Assembly: GCF_040784915.1 (NCBI RefSeq) | Contig: NZ_CP160797.1 | Coordinates: 432,001 to 496,000 of the forward strand | Length of the DNA stretch: 64,000 nucleotides | Source: Bacillus vallismortis | Lineage (GTDB): Bacteria; Bacillota; Bacilli; Bacillales; Bacillaceae | Direction of reading: 5' to 3' | Shown here: in pieces, positions 1 to 8,202 of the stretch | How positions within the stretch are numbered: the first letter of the stretch is position 1 | How the letters are laid out: every line of letters begins with the position of its first letter | Notes under the pieces: model-generated | Told to the model about the DNA's origin: nothing | Database searches by the model: none | Seen by the model: the letters and a program-made list of their open reading frames with translations, nothing else | Program-made: the position numbers and the translations under genes

Positions 1-662
1 TCCTTCACAGTAAAGCTTCCTCTTGAAAGCCTGATGTTGATGTCCGAGACTTTCGCAATTTGCTCATCGTGCGTCACCATGATGACGCATTTATTTTCCT
101 TGTGCGCCAGATCTTGAAAGAGCCGCACTATTTCTTTTGATGTATCCTCATCAAGGTTCCCTGTCGGTTCATCGGCTGCGATGAGATCCGTGTCACAGCA
201 GAAAGCCCTTGTAATTGAAACCCGCTGCTGCTGTCCGCCGCTCAGTGTCAGCACTTTTTGCCGGGCTTGTTTTTCATTGATGCCGACCTTCTGGAGCATT
301 TCCAGCGCGTACGCTTCTTTGTTCTTTTCTTTAGAACCTGTGATTTCCATTGCGGTTGTGACGTTTTGAAGAGCTGTCATATATGGGAGCAGGTTGTACG
401 CCTGAAAGACAATGGATACATATTGATTTCTGAAATTTGTTAAGCCGATTTTGGAAACAGCTTTTCCGCCGTAAAGAATCGTTCCTTCTTTTGGTGCGTC
501 AAGTCCGCCTGCCAGAGACAGGAAAGTGGTTTTTCCTGTCCCTGATGTGCCGACGATCGTGTAGAATTTTCCTTTTTGAAAGCTGATGTTGATATCCTGA
601 AACAATGGTTGGCTCTTGTCTTTATACCAGTAGCCGACTTGTTGAAATTCTAATAAGCTCAT
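1..662 (-). CDS. yclH: ABC transporter ATP-binding protein YclH (3' end cut by window)
   Basis: ATPase subunit of a MacB/LolD-type ABC system that partners the permease YclI encoded just downstream. Reading the minus strand from ATG at 662 gives MSLLEFQQVGYWYKDK, a Walker A GTSGTGKTT, the Q-loop VFQAYNLLP, signature LSGGQQQR, Walker B DLIAADEPTGNLD and the H-loop VTHDE. About 220 residues are present and only the last few codons fall outside the window. The 16-bp gap to yclI indicates one transcript. The substrate is not evident; family members export peptides or lipoproteins, or act in antimicrobial-peptide resistance. Confidence 0.95.
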   Translation of the reverse strand, partial: MSLLEFQQVGYWYKDKSQPLFQDINISFQKGKFYTIVGTSGTGKTTFLSLAGGLDAPKEGTILYGGKAVSKIGLTNFRNQYVSIVFQAYNLLPYMTALQNVTTAMEITGSKEKNKEAYALEMLQKVGINEKQARQKVLTLSGGQQQRVSITRAFCCDTDLIAADEPTGNLDEDTSKEIVRLFQDLAHKENKCVIMVTHDEQIAKVSDINIRLSRGSFTVK

Positions 663-677
663 AGGTTTCGCCTCTTT

Positions 678-2141
678 CTATTCCTGTTTTGTCAATATCA
701 TTTTCGGATGGAGCCGCAGTACTGAAATAGACGGCAGCAATGTTGCGATGATGGCGATTAAGATGCCGATTCCGCCAAGAACAAGCATGTCGTTCATAGA
801 AACCGCGACGTTCAGTGAATCAATGACATTCGTGTTTGCTGAGCTGTGGCCGAACATTCCGCCGCCCATTCCGCCGCCAGGCATTTGTCCGTTTTGTGCG
901 CTTGCGTTTTGCGTTGAATCAGTTGATGAACTGACCTGCTGGGATAAAAGCTGATTTCCGAGCTGGTTTGCGACTAGATTTCCCGTCACTGATGCAAGAC
1001 CGATGGCGATAACGGCCACGATCAAAATCTCAGCTAAGAACTGTCCGATCAATTTCCAGCGTTTTTCACCGATGGCCATTAATACGCCCATCTCATATTT
1101 TCGTTCTCTGGTTGACATCATAACAATCAGGCCGAGAATGACCGCGCCCGCCGCTGATACAAGGTACACGACGTTTTTAGAGAATGAAGCCACATTTTCA
1201 ATCGGACCGACCATTTGCTGGTAAAGCTGGTCGTTTGTATTCAGTGTGTACGTATCAAAATCAATTGATGTTTTCTTCGCTGCTTTTACGAAAGCATCCA
1301 TATTTTTCGCATCGTCCATATAGTAAACAGCTGAGTCGATTGTGTTTTTATAGTCGTCACCTTTCAGCGCCGCTGTTGCTGTGTAAGGTGTGTACAGCTT
1401 GTTGTAAGGATTTAAAAAAGAGAAATTCTGGGCTTGGTCGTCGCCTGAAGACGTTGTTTTATAGATACCGACAATCTTCAGCGTCACCGTTGTATCTTCA
1501 TCCGTGGCTGATTCAATTGTGATCGAATCACCTACGCTTAAATCATTTTCTTCCGCTAATGTTTCATTAATCACTGTTATTTTTTTGCCGACGTCTGATT
1601 TTGTAATCGCGCGTCCGTCTGTGATTTTTGAATCTCCGTCAGAGAAATCATCGACTAACGCTGTGCTGATGACACCTTCAATCGAAAGATCGGCTTGAAC
1701 CATTTGCGGTCCGCCTTGTCCGCCGCCTTGGCTGTTTTTCGTATTTGTGCTTGAACTGCTTGAACTGGAATCACTTGAACTAGAGCTTTCAATCGCATCA
1801 AAGTTTCCTGCGTTGGCTGAAGCTGATGTGGTGTAGTTGTAGCTCTTCACATGATCAAGTGCTGCAAGTTTATTCGCATCAGATACTTTGATCGGTGTTG
1901 ATTCGAAGCTGCGCTTTTCTCCGCTGTCCTGCTGTTTTTCCATTTGCTTTTGGCGGTCCACCTGGAGCGTCACGCTTCCGCCTAGCTCCTGTCTGGCCAG
2001 TTCGCTTGATTTTTGTGCTGCCGACTGAATGGTGAGGCCTGACAGAACAAAGACACATATGACTGTAAACACAAATAATTGCAATAACGTTTTTCCCTTT
2101 TTCGCCTTCATATTCCAAAAGGCCCGTTTGATAAAGTTCAT
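678..2141 (-). CDS. yclI: MacB-like ABC transporter permease YclI
   Basis: Membrane subunit of the YclHI exporter, 487 residues. One N-terminal membrane helix (about 18-38) is followed by a large extracytoplasmic domain, then three C-terminal helices (about 325-345, 370-395, 450-475), which is the FtsX/MacB architecture. The extracytoplasmic part carries a Ser-rich tract near residue 120 and a Gly/Met-rich tract near residue 425 between the last helices; both are low-complexity and likely surface-exposed. It faces the yclJ two-component operon divergently, as expected for a sensor-regulated peptide transporter, though no direct link is visible. Confidence 0.95.
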   Translation of the reverse strand: MNFIKRAFWNMKAKKGKTLLQLFVFTVICVFVLSGLTIQSAAQKSSELARQELGGSVTLQVDRQKQMEKQQDSGEKRSFESTPIKVSDANKLAALDHVKSYNYTTSASANAGNFDAIESSSSSDSSSSSSSTNTKNSQGGGQGGPQMVQADLSIEGVISTALVDDFSDGDSKITDGRAITKSDVGKKITVINETLAEENDLSVGDSITIESATDEDTTVTLKIVGIYKTTSSGDDQAQNFSFLNPYNKLYTPYTATAALKGDDYKNTIDSAVYYMDDAKNMDAFVKAAKKTSIDFDTYTLNTNDQLYQQMVGPIENVASFSKNVVYLVSAAGAVILGLIVMMSTRERKYEMGVLMAIGEKRWKLIGQFLAEILIVAVIAIGLASVTGNLVANQLGNQLLSQQVSSSTDSTQNASAQNGQMPGGGMGGGMFGHSSANTNVIDSLNVAVSMNDMLVLGGIGILIAIIATLLPSISVLRLHPKMILTKQE

Positions 2142-2280
2142 GTATGTTCCTCCGTATAGGTAGTTTTATTGATAAGGCCGCCTGTGGAGCGGGCCCGCTT
2201 GCTGATAAATTAATAGTAGTCCTAAGGTATGAAAAAACTATGAACAATGTATTGCTAGTTGATTAAATAAAAACTAACAA

Positions 2281-2321
2281 TTGTGAAACACAAAACCTCC
2301 TGTGCAAAATGGTGCTATGAT
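2281..2321 (+). promoter_or_regulatory. Candidate yclJ promoter with a TTGTG palindrome
   Basis: TTGTGAAACACAA (2281-2293) is a perfect 5-bp inverted repeat and resembles the TTGTGAA core of ResD sites. A TATGAT -10-like hexamer follows at 2316-2321 without a good -35, which suggests an activator-dependent promoter. yclJK is reported to be ResD-dependent under oxygen limitation in B. subtilis (from memory). The assignment is inference. Confidence 0.35.
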
Positions 2322-2353
2322 ATAGAAAAGCATCAAAACAACCGGAGGATCTA

Positions 2354-3037
2354 ATGAAAATATTAATGATAGAAGATAACGTTAGTGTATGTACGATGAC
2401 GGAGATGTTCTTTTTTAAGGAAGGTTTTGAAGCGGAATTCGTTCATGACGGGTTAGAGGGGTACCAGCGTTTTACGGAGGATAATTGGGATCTGATCATT
2501 TTGGACATTATGCTTCCCTCTATGGACGGCATGACCATCTGCAGAAAAATAAGAGAGACAAGCACGGTTCCGATTATCATGCTGACTGCCAAAGACACTG
2601 AATCAGATCAGGTTATCGGTTTTGAGATGGGAGCGGACGATTATGTCACGAAGCCGTTCAGTCCGCTGACGTTGGTTGCCCGCATCAAAGCCGTTATCAG
2701 AAGATATCAGGCGACAGGCAAGGCGGTTATGGATGATGATATGATCGAATCTGAATGTTTTACAATTAATAAGAAGACGAGAGAAGTATTCTTAAACGGA
2801 GAGCCTGTGGAAAACCTCACGCCGAAGGAATTCGATCTGCTTTATTACCTGGTCCAAAATCCGCGGCAGGTGTTCTCCAGAGAACAGCTGCTTGAGCAGG
2901 TATGGGGCTATCAGTTCTACGGAGATGAGCGAACGGTCGACGTTCATATTAAACGGCTGCGGAAAAAGCTTGCCAGCGAGGACAAGCCTTTCCTATATAC
3001 GGTGTGGGGAGTAGGGTATAAATTTGATGAAGATTAA
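2354..3037 (+). CDS. yclJ: OmpR-family response regulator YclJ
   Basis: Cytoplasmic response regulator of 227 residues paired with sensor kinase YclK. The receiver domain (1-115) has the acidic pocket E7/D8, phospho-acceptor D51 in LIILDIMLPSMDG and the conserved Lys of VTKPFSP near 101. The C-terminal winged helix (about 130-225) includes LTPKEFDLLYYLV and RTVDVHIKRLRKKL, typical of OmpR/PhoB. Start ATG follows ACCGGAGGATCTA. Its stop overlaps the yclK start by 11 bases, so the two are translationally coupled. Targets cannot be read from the sequence. Confidence 0.97.
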   Translation: MKILMIEDNVSVCTMTEMFFFKEGFEAEFVHDGLEGYQRFTEDNWDLIILDIMLPSMDGMTICRKIRETSTVPIIMLTAKDTESDQVIGFEMGADDYVTKPFSPLTLVARIKAVIRRYQATGKAVMDDDMIESECFTINKKTREVFLNGEPVENLTPKEFDLLYYLVQNPRQVFSREQLLEQVWGYQFYGDERTVDVHIKRLRKKLASEDKPFLYTVWGVGYKFDED

Positions 3038-4439
3038 ATATTTATATCAGCTGCTGCTGAGCCATATCAGTATTTTGATTTTAGCGTTTGTCATTATCAT
3101 TTCTCTCTTTTCCCACTTTGTGAAAGAGTTTGCCTATCAAAACAAAGTAGAGGAATTGACGTCATATGCTGTGCAGATCGCAAACGAATTCCAAGGCGGC
3201 CAGATTGACATGCACAGGCTGTACCCGTATCAGGACTTGCTGAGCACGAGAAAGACACAATTCATGCTCTTTGATGAAAAGCAACGCCCTTACTTCATGC
3301 CCGAAGGTTTTCCGCCAAGAGAAAAGCTTAAGAAATCAGAGTGGAGTAAGCTGAAGAAAGGGCAGACTGTCATGATCAGAGCGGATGGCCGTTTCGATGA
3401 TGAAGTCTCTCTTGTGGCGCAGCCTATTTATGTCCAGAACGAATTTAAAGGGGCCGTTCTACTGATTTCTCCGATCAGCGGTGTTGAACAGATGGTCAAT
3501 CAAGTTAATCTCTACATGTTTTATGCCGTGATCAGCACGCTTGCCATTTCCATTCTCGTTAGCTGGCTGCTATCGAAATTCCATGTGAAACGGATTGAAA
3601 AGCTAAGAGAAGCGACGGATAAAGTGGCTTCCGGTGATTATGACATTCACTTGGAAAGCAGCTACGGGGACGAAATCGGCGTGCTGGCGTCTGATTTTAC
3701 GATCATGGCGAAAAAATTAAAGCAATCAAGGGATGAAATCGACCGCCTTGAGAAGCGGAGAAGACAGTTTATCGCTGATGTATCACACGAATTAAAAACA
3801 CCGCTGACGACGATTAACGGCTTGGTTGAAGGACTGAACAGCCATACGATTCCTGATGATAAGAAGGAAAAATGCTTCTCGCTCATCAGTGAGGAAACAA
3901 AGCGCATGCTGCGGCTCGTCAAAGAAAATCTAGATTATGAAAAAATCAGATCCCAGCAAATTACCTTGAACAAGCTCGATGTTCCGCTGATTGAGGTTTT
4001 TGAAATTGTGAAAGAGCACTTGGAACAGCAGGCGGAAGAAAAGCAAAACAAGCTGACGATTCAGGTAGAGGATCACGTCATCGTTCACGCCGATTACGAC
4101 CGGCTCATTCAAATCCTCGTCAACATGACAAAAAACAGTATCCAATTTACGCAAAACGGTAACATTTGGCTGCGCGGAATAGAAGGATATAAAGAGACGA
4201 TTATCGAAATTGAAGATACGGGAGTCGGCATCTCAAAAGAGGATATTGAGCATATTTGGGAGCGGTTCTACAAAGCTGATATTTCAAGAACGAACACGGC
4301 ATACGGGGAATACGGACTCGGTCTCTCCATCGTCAAGCAGCTCGTTGAAATGCATCAGGGCACAGTAGAAATCAAGAGTGAAGAAGGAAAAGGCACAACA
4401 TTCATCATCCGCCTTCCTTTAACGGCAAAACAGCCATAA
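3027..4439 (+). CDS. yclK: Sensor histidine kinase YclK
   Basis: Membrane sensor kinase of 470 residues that should phosphorylate YclJ. Helices at about 8-30 and 163-185 flank an extracytoplasmic sensor domain. HAMP follows (about 186-238), then the HisKA H-box FIADVSHELKTPLT with H254, an N-box VNMTKNSIQ, G1 IEDTGVGIS and G2 GEYGLGLSIV. I chose ATG 3027; a TTG lies one codon upstream. It overlaps the end of yclJ. A weak G+C hairpin with a T-run follows the stop. The stimulus is unknown. Confidence 0.96.
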   Translation: MKIKYLYQLLLSHISILILAFVIIISLFSHFVKEFAYQNKVEELTSYAVQIANEFQGGQIDMHRLYPYQDLLSTRKTQFMLFDEKQRPYFMPEGFPPREKLKKSEWSKLKKGQTVMIRADGRFDDEVSLVAQPIYVQNEFKGAVLLISPISGVEQMVNQVNLYMFYAVISTLAISILVSWLLSKFHVKRIEKLREATDKVASGDYDIHLESSYGDEIGVLASDFTIMAKKLKQSRDEIDRLEKRRRQFIADVSHELKTPLTTINGLVEGLNSHTIPDDKKEKCFSLISEETKRMLRLVKENLDYEKIRSQQITLNKLDVPLIEVFEIVKEHLEQQAEEKQNKLTIQVEDHVIVHADYDRLIQILVNMTKNSIQFTQNGNIWLRGIEGYKETIIEIEDTGVGISKEDIEHIWERFYKADISRTNTAYGEYGLGLSIVKQLVEMHQGTVEIKSEEGKGTTFIIRLPLTAKQP

Positions 4440-4445
4440 CATACA

Positions 4446-4480
4446 GGGCGGCGGCATCATGAGGTGCAACCGCCTTTTTT
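4446..4480 (+). terminator. Probable terminator after yclJK
   Basis: GGCGG (4447-4451) pairs with CCGCC (4470-4474) and is followed by a run of six T. The loop is long but can add internal pairs. It sits seven bases past the yclK stop. Confidence 0.5.
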
Positions 4481-4498
4481 GCGTATCACTTCGGTTTA

Positions 4499-4564
4499 TT
4501 GCGTGCTCCCGAAACAAAGATTGCGTGTTTTTCGGGTTGGGACGGTCTGTAAACATGATAAAAT
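4499..4564 (+). promoter_or_regulatory. rapC promoter with ComA-box-like sites
   Basis: TTGCGTGCTCCCGAAA (4499-4514) matches the ComA palindrome TTGCGG-N4-CCGCAA imperfectly, and TTGCGTGTTTTTCGGG (4521-4536) is a weaker second copy. TTGGGA (4537-4542) and TAAAAT (4559-4564), 16 bp apart, form a plausible promoter. rapC is a known ComA-activated gene in B. subtilis, so this closes a negative feedback loop: ComA makes RapC, which inhibits ComA. Confidence 0.6.
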
Positions 4565-4601
4565 ATGACATAAACAGTTTTTGATGGGAGAGGGTGAAGG
4601 A

Positions 4602-5750
4602 ATGAAGAGCGGGGTGATTCCTTCTTCAGCGGTCGGTCAAAAAATTAACGAGTGGTACAAATATATCCGCACATTCAGCGTGCCGGATGCCGAAGTGTTA
4701 AAAGCTGAAATCCAGCAGGAACTGAAACACATGCAGCATGATTCCAACTTGCTGCTCTATTATTCACTAATGGAATTTCGCCACCAGCTTATGCTTGATT
4801 ATCTTGAGCCGTTAGAGAAATTAAATATCGAGGACCAGCCAAGCCTGTCTGAATTATCAAGAAACATTGACAGCAACCAGGCGGATCTCAAAGGGCTGCT
4901 CGACTACTATGTGAATTTTTTCCGCGGGATGTATGAATTTGATAAGCGGGAATTTATTTCTGCCATTACATACTATAAACAGGCGGAAAAGAAGCTCTCC
5001 TTTGTCGCAGACCATATTGAACGGGCTGAATTCTATTTTAAAATCGCGGAAGCTTATTATTATATGAAGCAAACGTACTTTTCACTGATCAATATAAAAA
5101 ACGCCTATGAAATTTATGTGGAGCAGGAAACCTATAATGTGAGAATCATTCAATGCCATTTCGTCTACGGGGTTAACCTGATGGATGAAAGGAATTTTGA
5201 ACAAGCCGCAAGCCATTTTAAATTGGCGCTCGATATGGCCGAAGCAGAACAAAAAGCCCAGCTGGTCGGAAGAGCATACTACAATCTCGGACTATGCTAT
5301 TACAATCAAGACATTCTCGACCCTGCTATTGACTACTTTGAAAAAGCGGTCTCCACGTTTGAAAGCAGCCGGATTATCAATTCACTGCCGCAAGCCTATT
5401 TTTTAATCACCCTGATTTATTATAAACGGGGAAAACATGATAAAGCTTCGGCATATCACAAGCGGGGCTATGAATATGCTAAAGAAACAGACGATGCAGA
5501 TTACGCGGTAAAATTCGAGTTTTTGAAATCCCTATATCAGGATCAGCCCAATGAAATAGGAATCGAACGATGTTTCCAATACTTAAAAAATAAAAATATG
5601 TACGCTGATATAGAGGATTTAGCCCTAGAAGTAGCAAAATATTACTATGAACAGAAATGGTTTAAACTGTCTGCTTCCTACTTTCTAAAAGTTGAAGAGG
5701 CAAGAAAACAAATACAAAGGAGTGAAGGTTTGTATGAAATTGAAATCTAA
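4602..5750 (+). CDS. rapC: Response regulator inhibitor RapC (TPR protein)
   Basis: Cytoplasmic 382-residue Rap protein. In B. subtilis RapC binds the DNA-binding domain of ComA and blocks competence and surfactin gene activation; the CSF pentapeptide releases it. The N-terminal helical bundle (about 1-75) and TPR-like repeats (about 100-370, e.g. RAYYNLGLCYYNQD) are clear. I chose ATG 4602 behind GGAGAGGGTGAAGG because it gives exactly the family length; an in-frame TTG and ATG upstream lack a ribosome site. phrC overlaps its last 17 bases. Confidence 0.98.
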   Translation: MKSGVIPSSAVGQKINEWYKYIRTFSVPDAEVLKAEIQQELKHMQHDSNLLLYYSLMEFRHQLMLDYLEPLEKLNIEDQPSLSELSRNIDSNQADLKGLLDYYVNFFRGMYEFDKREFISAITYYKQAEKKLSFVADHIERAEFYFKIAEAYYYMKQTYFSLINIKNAYEIYVEQETYNVRIIQCHFVYGVNLMDERNFEQAASHFKLALDMAEAEQKAQLVGRAYYNLGLCYYNQDILDPAIDYFEKAVSTFESSRIINSLPQAYFLITLIYYKRGKHDKASAYHKRGYEYAKETDDADYAVKFEFLKSLYQDQPNEIGIERCFQYLKNKNMYADIEDLALEVAKYYYEQKWFKLSASYFLKVEEARKQIQRSEGLYEIEI

Positions 5751-5856
5751 GTTGTTTGTTATTTGTTTAGCCGCGGCTGCAATTTTTACAGCGGCTGGCG
5801 TCTCAGCTAACGCGGAAGCACTCGACTTTCATGTGGCGGAAAGAGGAATGACGTAA
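5734..5856 (+). CDS. phrC: PhrC precursor of competence and sporulation factor (CSF)
   Basis: A 40-residue secreted precursor. A lysine-rich start and hydrophobic core (about 4-22) make a Sec signal. The last five residues, ERGMT, are the CSF quorum pheromone, which is released outside, re-imported by the Opp permease and inhibits RapC. The ATG lies inside the rapC 3' end in another frame, 17 bases before its stop, preceded by AAAGGAGTGAAGG. The pheromone is identical to that of B. subtilis 168, so this strain should share that pherotype. A strong terminator follows. Confidence 0.97.
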   Translation: MKLKSKLFVICLAAAAIFTAAGVSANAEALDFHVAERGMT

Positions 5857-5863
5857 GAACCAG

Positions 5864-5893
5864 CCCCTTCTCATTAGTGAGAAGGGGTTTTTT
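5864..5893 (+). terminator. rapC-phrC terminator
   Basis: Perfect 10-bp stem CCCCTTCTCA / TGAGAAGGGG with loop TTAG and six T, starting eight bases after the phrC stop. Confidence 0.92.
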
Positions 5894-5900
5894 ACAGAAA

Positions 5901-5932
5901 CAGCGCCGCAAGACATGTATGTCACGGCGCTG
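5901..5932 (-). terminator. Probable yczM terminator
   Basis: CAGCGCCG (5901-5908) pairs with CGGCGCTG (5925-5932). On the minus strand it follows the yczM stop, with only a weak T-tract after it. Confidence 0.5.
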
Positions 5933-5955
5933 CTCTTCACCGGAGAATATTTTTC

Positions 5956-6051
5956 TTAGTATCCCCCGTTATAAAATGCAGTACCCACAATAATCAAGAG
6001 GATAAATAACACAACGATCAAAGTAAATGAGTTTCCTCCATAACCTGACAT
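5956..6051 (-). CDS. yczM: Tiny YjcZ-family membrane protein YczM
   Basis: A 31-residue protein, [20 protein letters not shown] then IVGTAFYNGGY: a short Gly/Tyr head, one membrane helix with the family core [15 protein letters not shown], and a Gly/Tyr tail. This is the YjcZ/sporulation-associated small protein family of bacilli; function unknown. The start follows a GAGGTGGCACAAG-type ribosome site. The paralogous yczN lies just upstream in the same orientation. Confidence 0.85.
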   Translation of the reverse strand: MSGYGGNSFTLIVVLFILLIIVGTAFYNGGY

Positions 6052-6135
6052 CTTGTGCCACCTCCTTGTGAGATTACATTATCATATGCTGAATGATCAC
6101 AGAGGATTGGGTATGGACCATATAAAAAACAAAAA

Positions 6136-6163
6136 CGCCGTAAGATTAATTTGTCTTACGGCG
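6136..6163 (-). terminator. yczN terminator
   Basis: CGCCGTAAGA / TCTTACGGCG, a 10-bp perfect stem. On the minus strand it is followed by a T-rich tract (A-rich 6124-6135 on the plus strand). It isolates yczN from yczM, so the two paralogues are probably separate transcripts. Confidence 0.85.
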
Positions 6164-6187
6164 CCATACGAGGTAAGTGAAAAAGGT

Positions 6188-6301
6188 TTAGTAGAAGCCG
6201 CCGCCTACATAAGCGGCTCCAACAATAATCAAAAGAATAAACAATACAACGATTAAAGCGAATGAATTATTGTAACCGCCGCCGCCAGTGTATCCTGACA
6301 T
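6188..6301 (-). CDS. yczN: Tiny YjcZ-family membrane protein YczN
   Basis: A 37-residue paralogue of YczM. Head [12 protein letters not shown] is followed by the same helix [16 protein letters not shown] and a C-terminal AAYVGGGFY. The ATG follows TATAGGGAGGTGAAG, a strong ribosome site. It shares about 20 near-identical residues with YczM across the helix, so the pair arose by local duplication. Function unknown. Confidence 0.85.
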   Translation of the reverse strand: MSGYTGGGGYNNSFALIVVLFILLIIVGAAYVGGGFY

Positions 6302-6413
6302 AAGGCTTCACCTCCCTATAATGGATACTATAAGGTATGCAGAACAGGTCCGTTTGTCAGGGCCATTAGAGGACAAGAGAAAAAATGGACACAGCTATGA
6401 GCCAGATGGGCAT

Positions 6414-6443
6414 AAAAAAATAGCGGGCGTTTGCGCCCGCTAT
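6414..6443 (-). terminator. yclM terminator
   Basis: ATAGCGGGCG / CGCCCGCTAT with loop TTTG, directly followed on the minus strand by seven T. Confidence 0.92.
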
Positions 6444-6451
6444 TTATGTAA

Positions 6452-7816
6452 TTAAGAGATCAGCACGCCCGCGAAAAATTCCTGATATAACGCTTGAACG
6501 GCTTTTCTTTCTTCGGCTTCTTTTACGCCGAACATCATGCTCACTTCAGAAGATCCCTGATTGATCATTTCGATATTCACTTTTGCCTCTGATAATGCCT
6601 TGGCCGCTCTCGCCGTTGTGCCGACATTGTGGCGCATCGCTTCTCCAACAACCATAATCAGTGCGAGATGATGCTCGACAATCACTTCGTCGGCGTGCAG
6701 CTCCTCTTGAATCTGTTTGATCACACTGCGTTCAGTGACGGCATCCATTTGACCCTCCCGTAAGATGATGGTCATGTCATCAATTCCCGATGGAACATGC
6801 TCATACGTCAATCCGTGCTCCTCCAAGATTTGAAGGGCTTTGCGCCCAAATCCGATTTCTCTGTTCATTAAATATTTGCTGATATAAATGCTGCAAAAGC
6901 CGGTATCGCTGGCAATGCCGACGACAGGGCCGTTTGTGTTATCCCGCTTGCTCACGACGCGTGTGCCTTGGGCTGACGGGTTGTTCGTATTTTTGATTTG
7001 TACGGGAATCCCCGCTCTGAACGCCGGAATGAGCGCTTCATCATGAAAAACTGAAAAGCCCGCATAGGACAGCTCCCGCATCTCTCTGTATGTCAGTTCG
7101 CTGATTTCCTTTGGATTCTCAACGAAGGACGGATTGACAGAGTACACAGCGTCCACGTCTGTAAAGTTTTCGTACAAATCAGCTTGAAGTCCGTTGGCGA
7201 GAATGGAACCGGTAATATCAGAACCGCTCCGTGAGAATGTGATCACATCGCCATCCTTGCTGAATCCGAAAAAACCGGGAAAAATAATGAGGCTGTCACG
7301 TTCCCGAAGACGATAGAGGTTTTGATAGGATTCAGGAAGAACTTGCGCGTTGCCGGGTTCATGTGTCACAAAAAGGCCGGCGTCCTTCGGGTTGACATAT
7401 TCCGCTTTGACGCCTTTATGGCGGAAATAGGCGGCGATCAGCTTGGCGTTGTTATCCTCCCCGCTGGCTTTGACTGCGTCAAGATACTGCTCGGGATCGT
7501 TTTTATCTCCTTCTAAAAGCGTAAACAGATCATCGCGGATTTTTTCGATAATGCTTTGCTCCAGCTGAAGCTCATTGGCGATGAGGGCATACCGTTCCAT
7601 AACAGCTTCCGCCAATTCAGGGGCGCTGCCTGATGCCAAATATTGTTCTGCACATGCGATTAAGAGATCAGTCACTTTCGTATCCTCAGCATAGCGTTTT
7701 CCCGGAGCTGAAACGACTACAGCTTTCCGTGCCGGATCTGAGGTTACGATGTGAAACACCTTTTCAAGCTGAGCGCCTGAAGCGAGTGAGCTGCCTCCGA
7801 ATTTAACGACCTTCAT
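6452..7816 (-). CDS. yclM: Aspartokinase III YclM (ThrD)
   Basis: Phosphorylates L-aspartate with ATP, the first step toward lysine, threonine and methionine; the third aspartokinase isozyme of B. subtilis. 454 residues: kinase domain 1-290 with KFGGSSLA at the N terminus, FSRSGSDITGSILANGLQADLYENFTD split across two stretches, and SYAGFSVFHDEAL; two ACT domains fill about 310-454 (including VVGEAMRHNVGTTARAAKAL and INQGSSEVSMMFGV). The full-length single polypeptide with tandem ACT domains implies amino-acid feedback. Monocistronic between terminator and a 380-bp upstream gap. Confidence 0.96.
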   Translation of the reverse strand: MKVVKFGGSSLASGAQLEKVFHIVTSDPARKAVVVSAPGKRYAEDTKVTDLLIACAEQYLASGSAPELAEAVMERYALIANELQLEQSIIEKIRDDLFTLLEGDKNDPEQYLDAVKASGEDNNAKLIAAYFRHKGVKAEYVNPKDAGLFVTHEPGNAQVLPESYQNLYRLRERDSLIIFPGFFGFSKDGDVITFSRSGSDITGSILANGLQADLYENFTDVDAVYSVNPSFVENPKEISELTYREMRELSYAGFSVFHDEALIPAFRAGIPVQIKNTNNPSAQGTRVVSKRDNTNGPVVGIASDTGFCSIYISKYLMNREIGFGRKALQILEEHGLTYEHVPSGIDDMTIILREGQMDAVTERSVIKQIQEELHADEVIVEHHLALIMVVGEAMRHNVGTTARAAKALSEAKVNIEMINQGSSEVSMMFGVKEAEERKAVQALYQEFFAGVLIS

Positions 7817-7939
7817 GTTTACATCTCCTAATGTTTAAAATTTTCTCACAAATTTAGTATTTATTATCTCTCTTTCAGTCCTGTAAATCAAGGGGTAATT
7901 TCTTTCTGGAATGAACATTTGTATTTTCCACGAGGAACG

Positions 7940-8035
7940 ATGTCAGGTTTGTTGACCGTATACATGCGTTGTGAAGATAAATATGGTAAACAGCCTAACG
8001 ATTTGGGATTTGAAAATGATGATAACGATGAGTAA
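7940..8035 (+). CDS. Candidate small ORF, 31 residues
   Basis: ATG behind CGAGGAACG opens a 31-codon frame, MSGLLTVYMRCEDKYGKQPN then DLGFENDDNDE, with a very acidic tail. It lies in the gap between divergent yclM and yclN. I do not recognise it and see no clear promoter. The ribosome site is moderate, and the reading frame could be chance. Confidence 0.25.
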   Translation: MSGLLTVYMRCEDKYGKQPNDLGFENDDNDE

Positions 8036-8073
8036 AATTGATTATATGATCAGATTAATATTTTGAAAGAATA

Positions 8074-8121
8074 TTGACTAACACTAGAAAAATGGTAATA
8101 TGTAAATGATAATGATAATCA
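8074..8121 (+). promoter_or_regulatory. yclN promoter and Fur box
   Basis: TTGACT (8074-8079) and TAATAT (8096-8101), 16 bp apart, form a good SigA promoter. TGATAATGATAATCA (8107-8121) matches the 7-1-7 Fur consensus TGATAATNATTATCA in 13 of 15 positions and would cover the transcription start. Iron-bound Fur should therefore repress yclNOPQ. Confidence 0.88.
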
Positions 8122-8202
8122 ATTACTATATGGCCATATTGTTTTGAGTCCTTGCGGAGTAGGAGATACGTTCTTTTTGCTGTAAGGATGTGAGGAGGCA
8201 GC

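Noticed and set aside
6053-6256. A 67-codon plus-strand frame opposite yczN
   Set aside because: It is antisense to a small gene with a strong ribosome site and crosses the yczN terminator hairpin.
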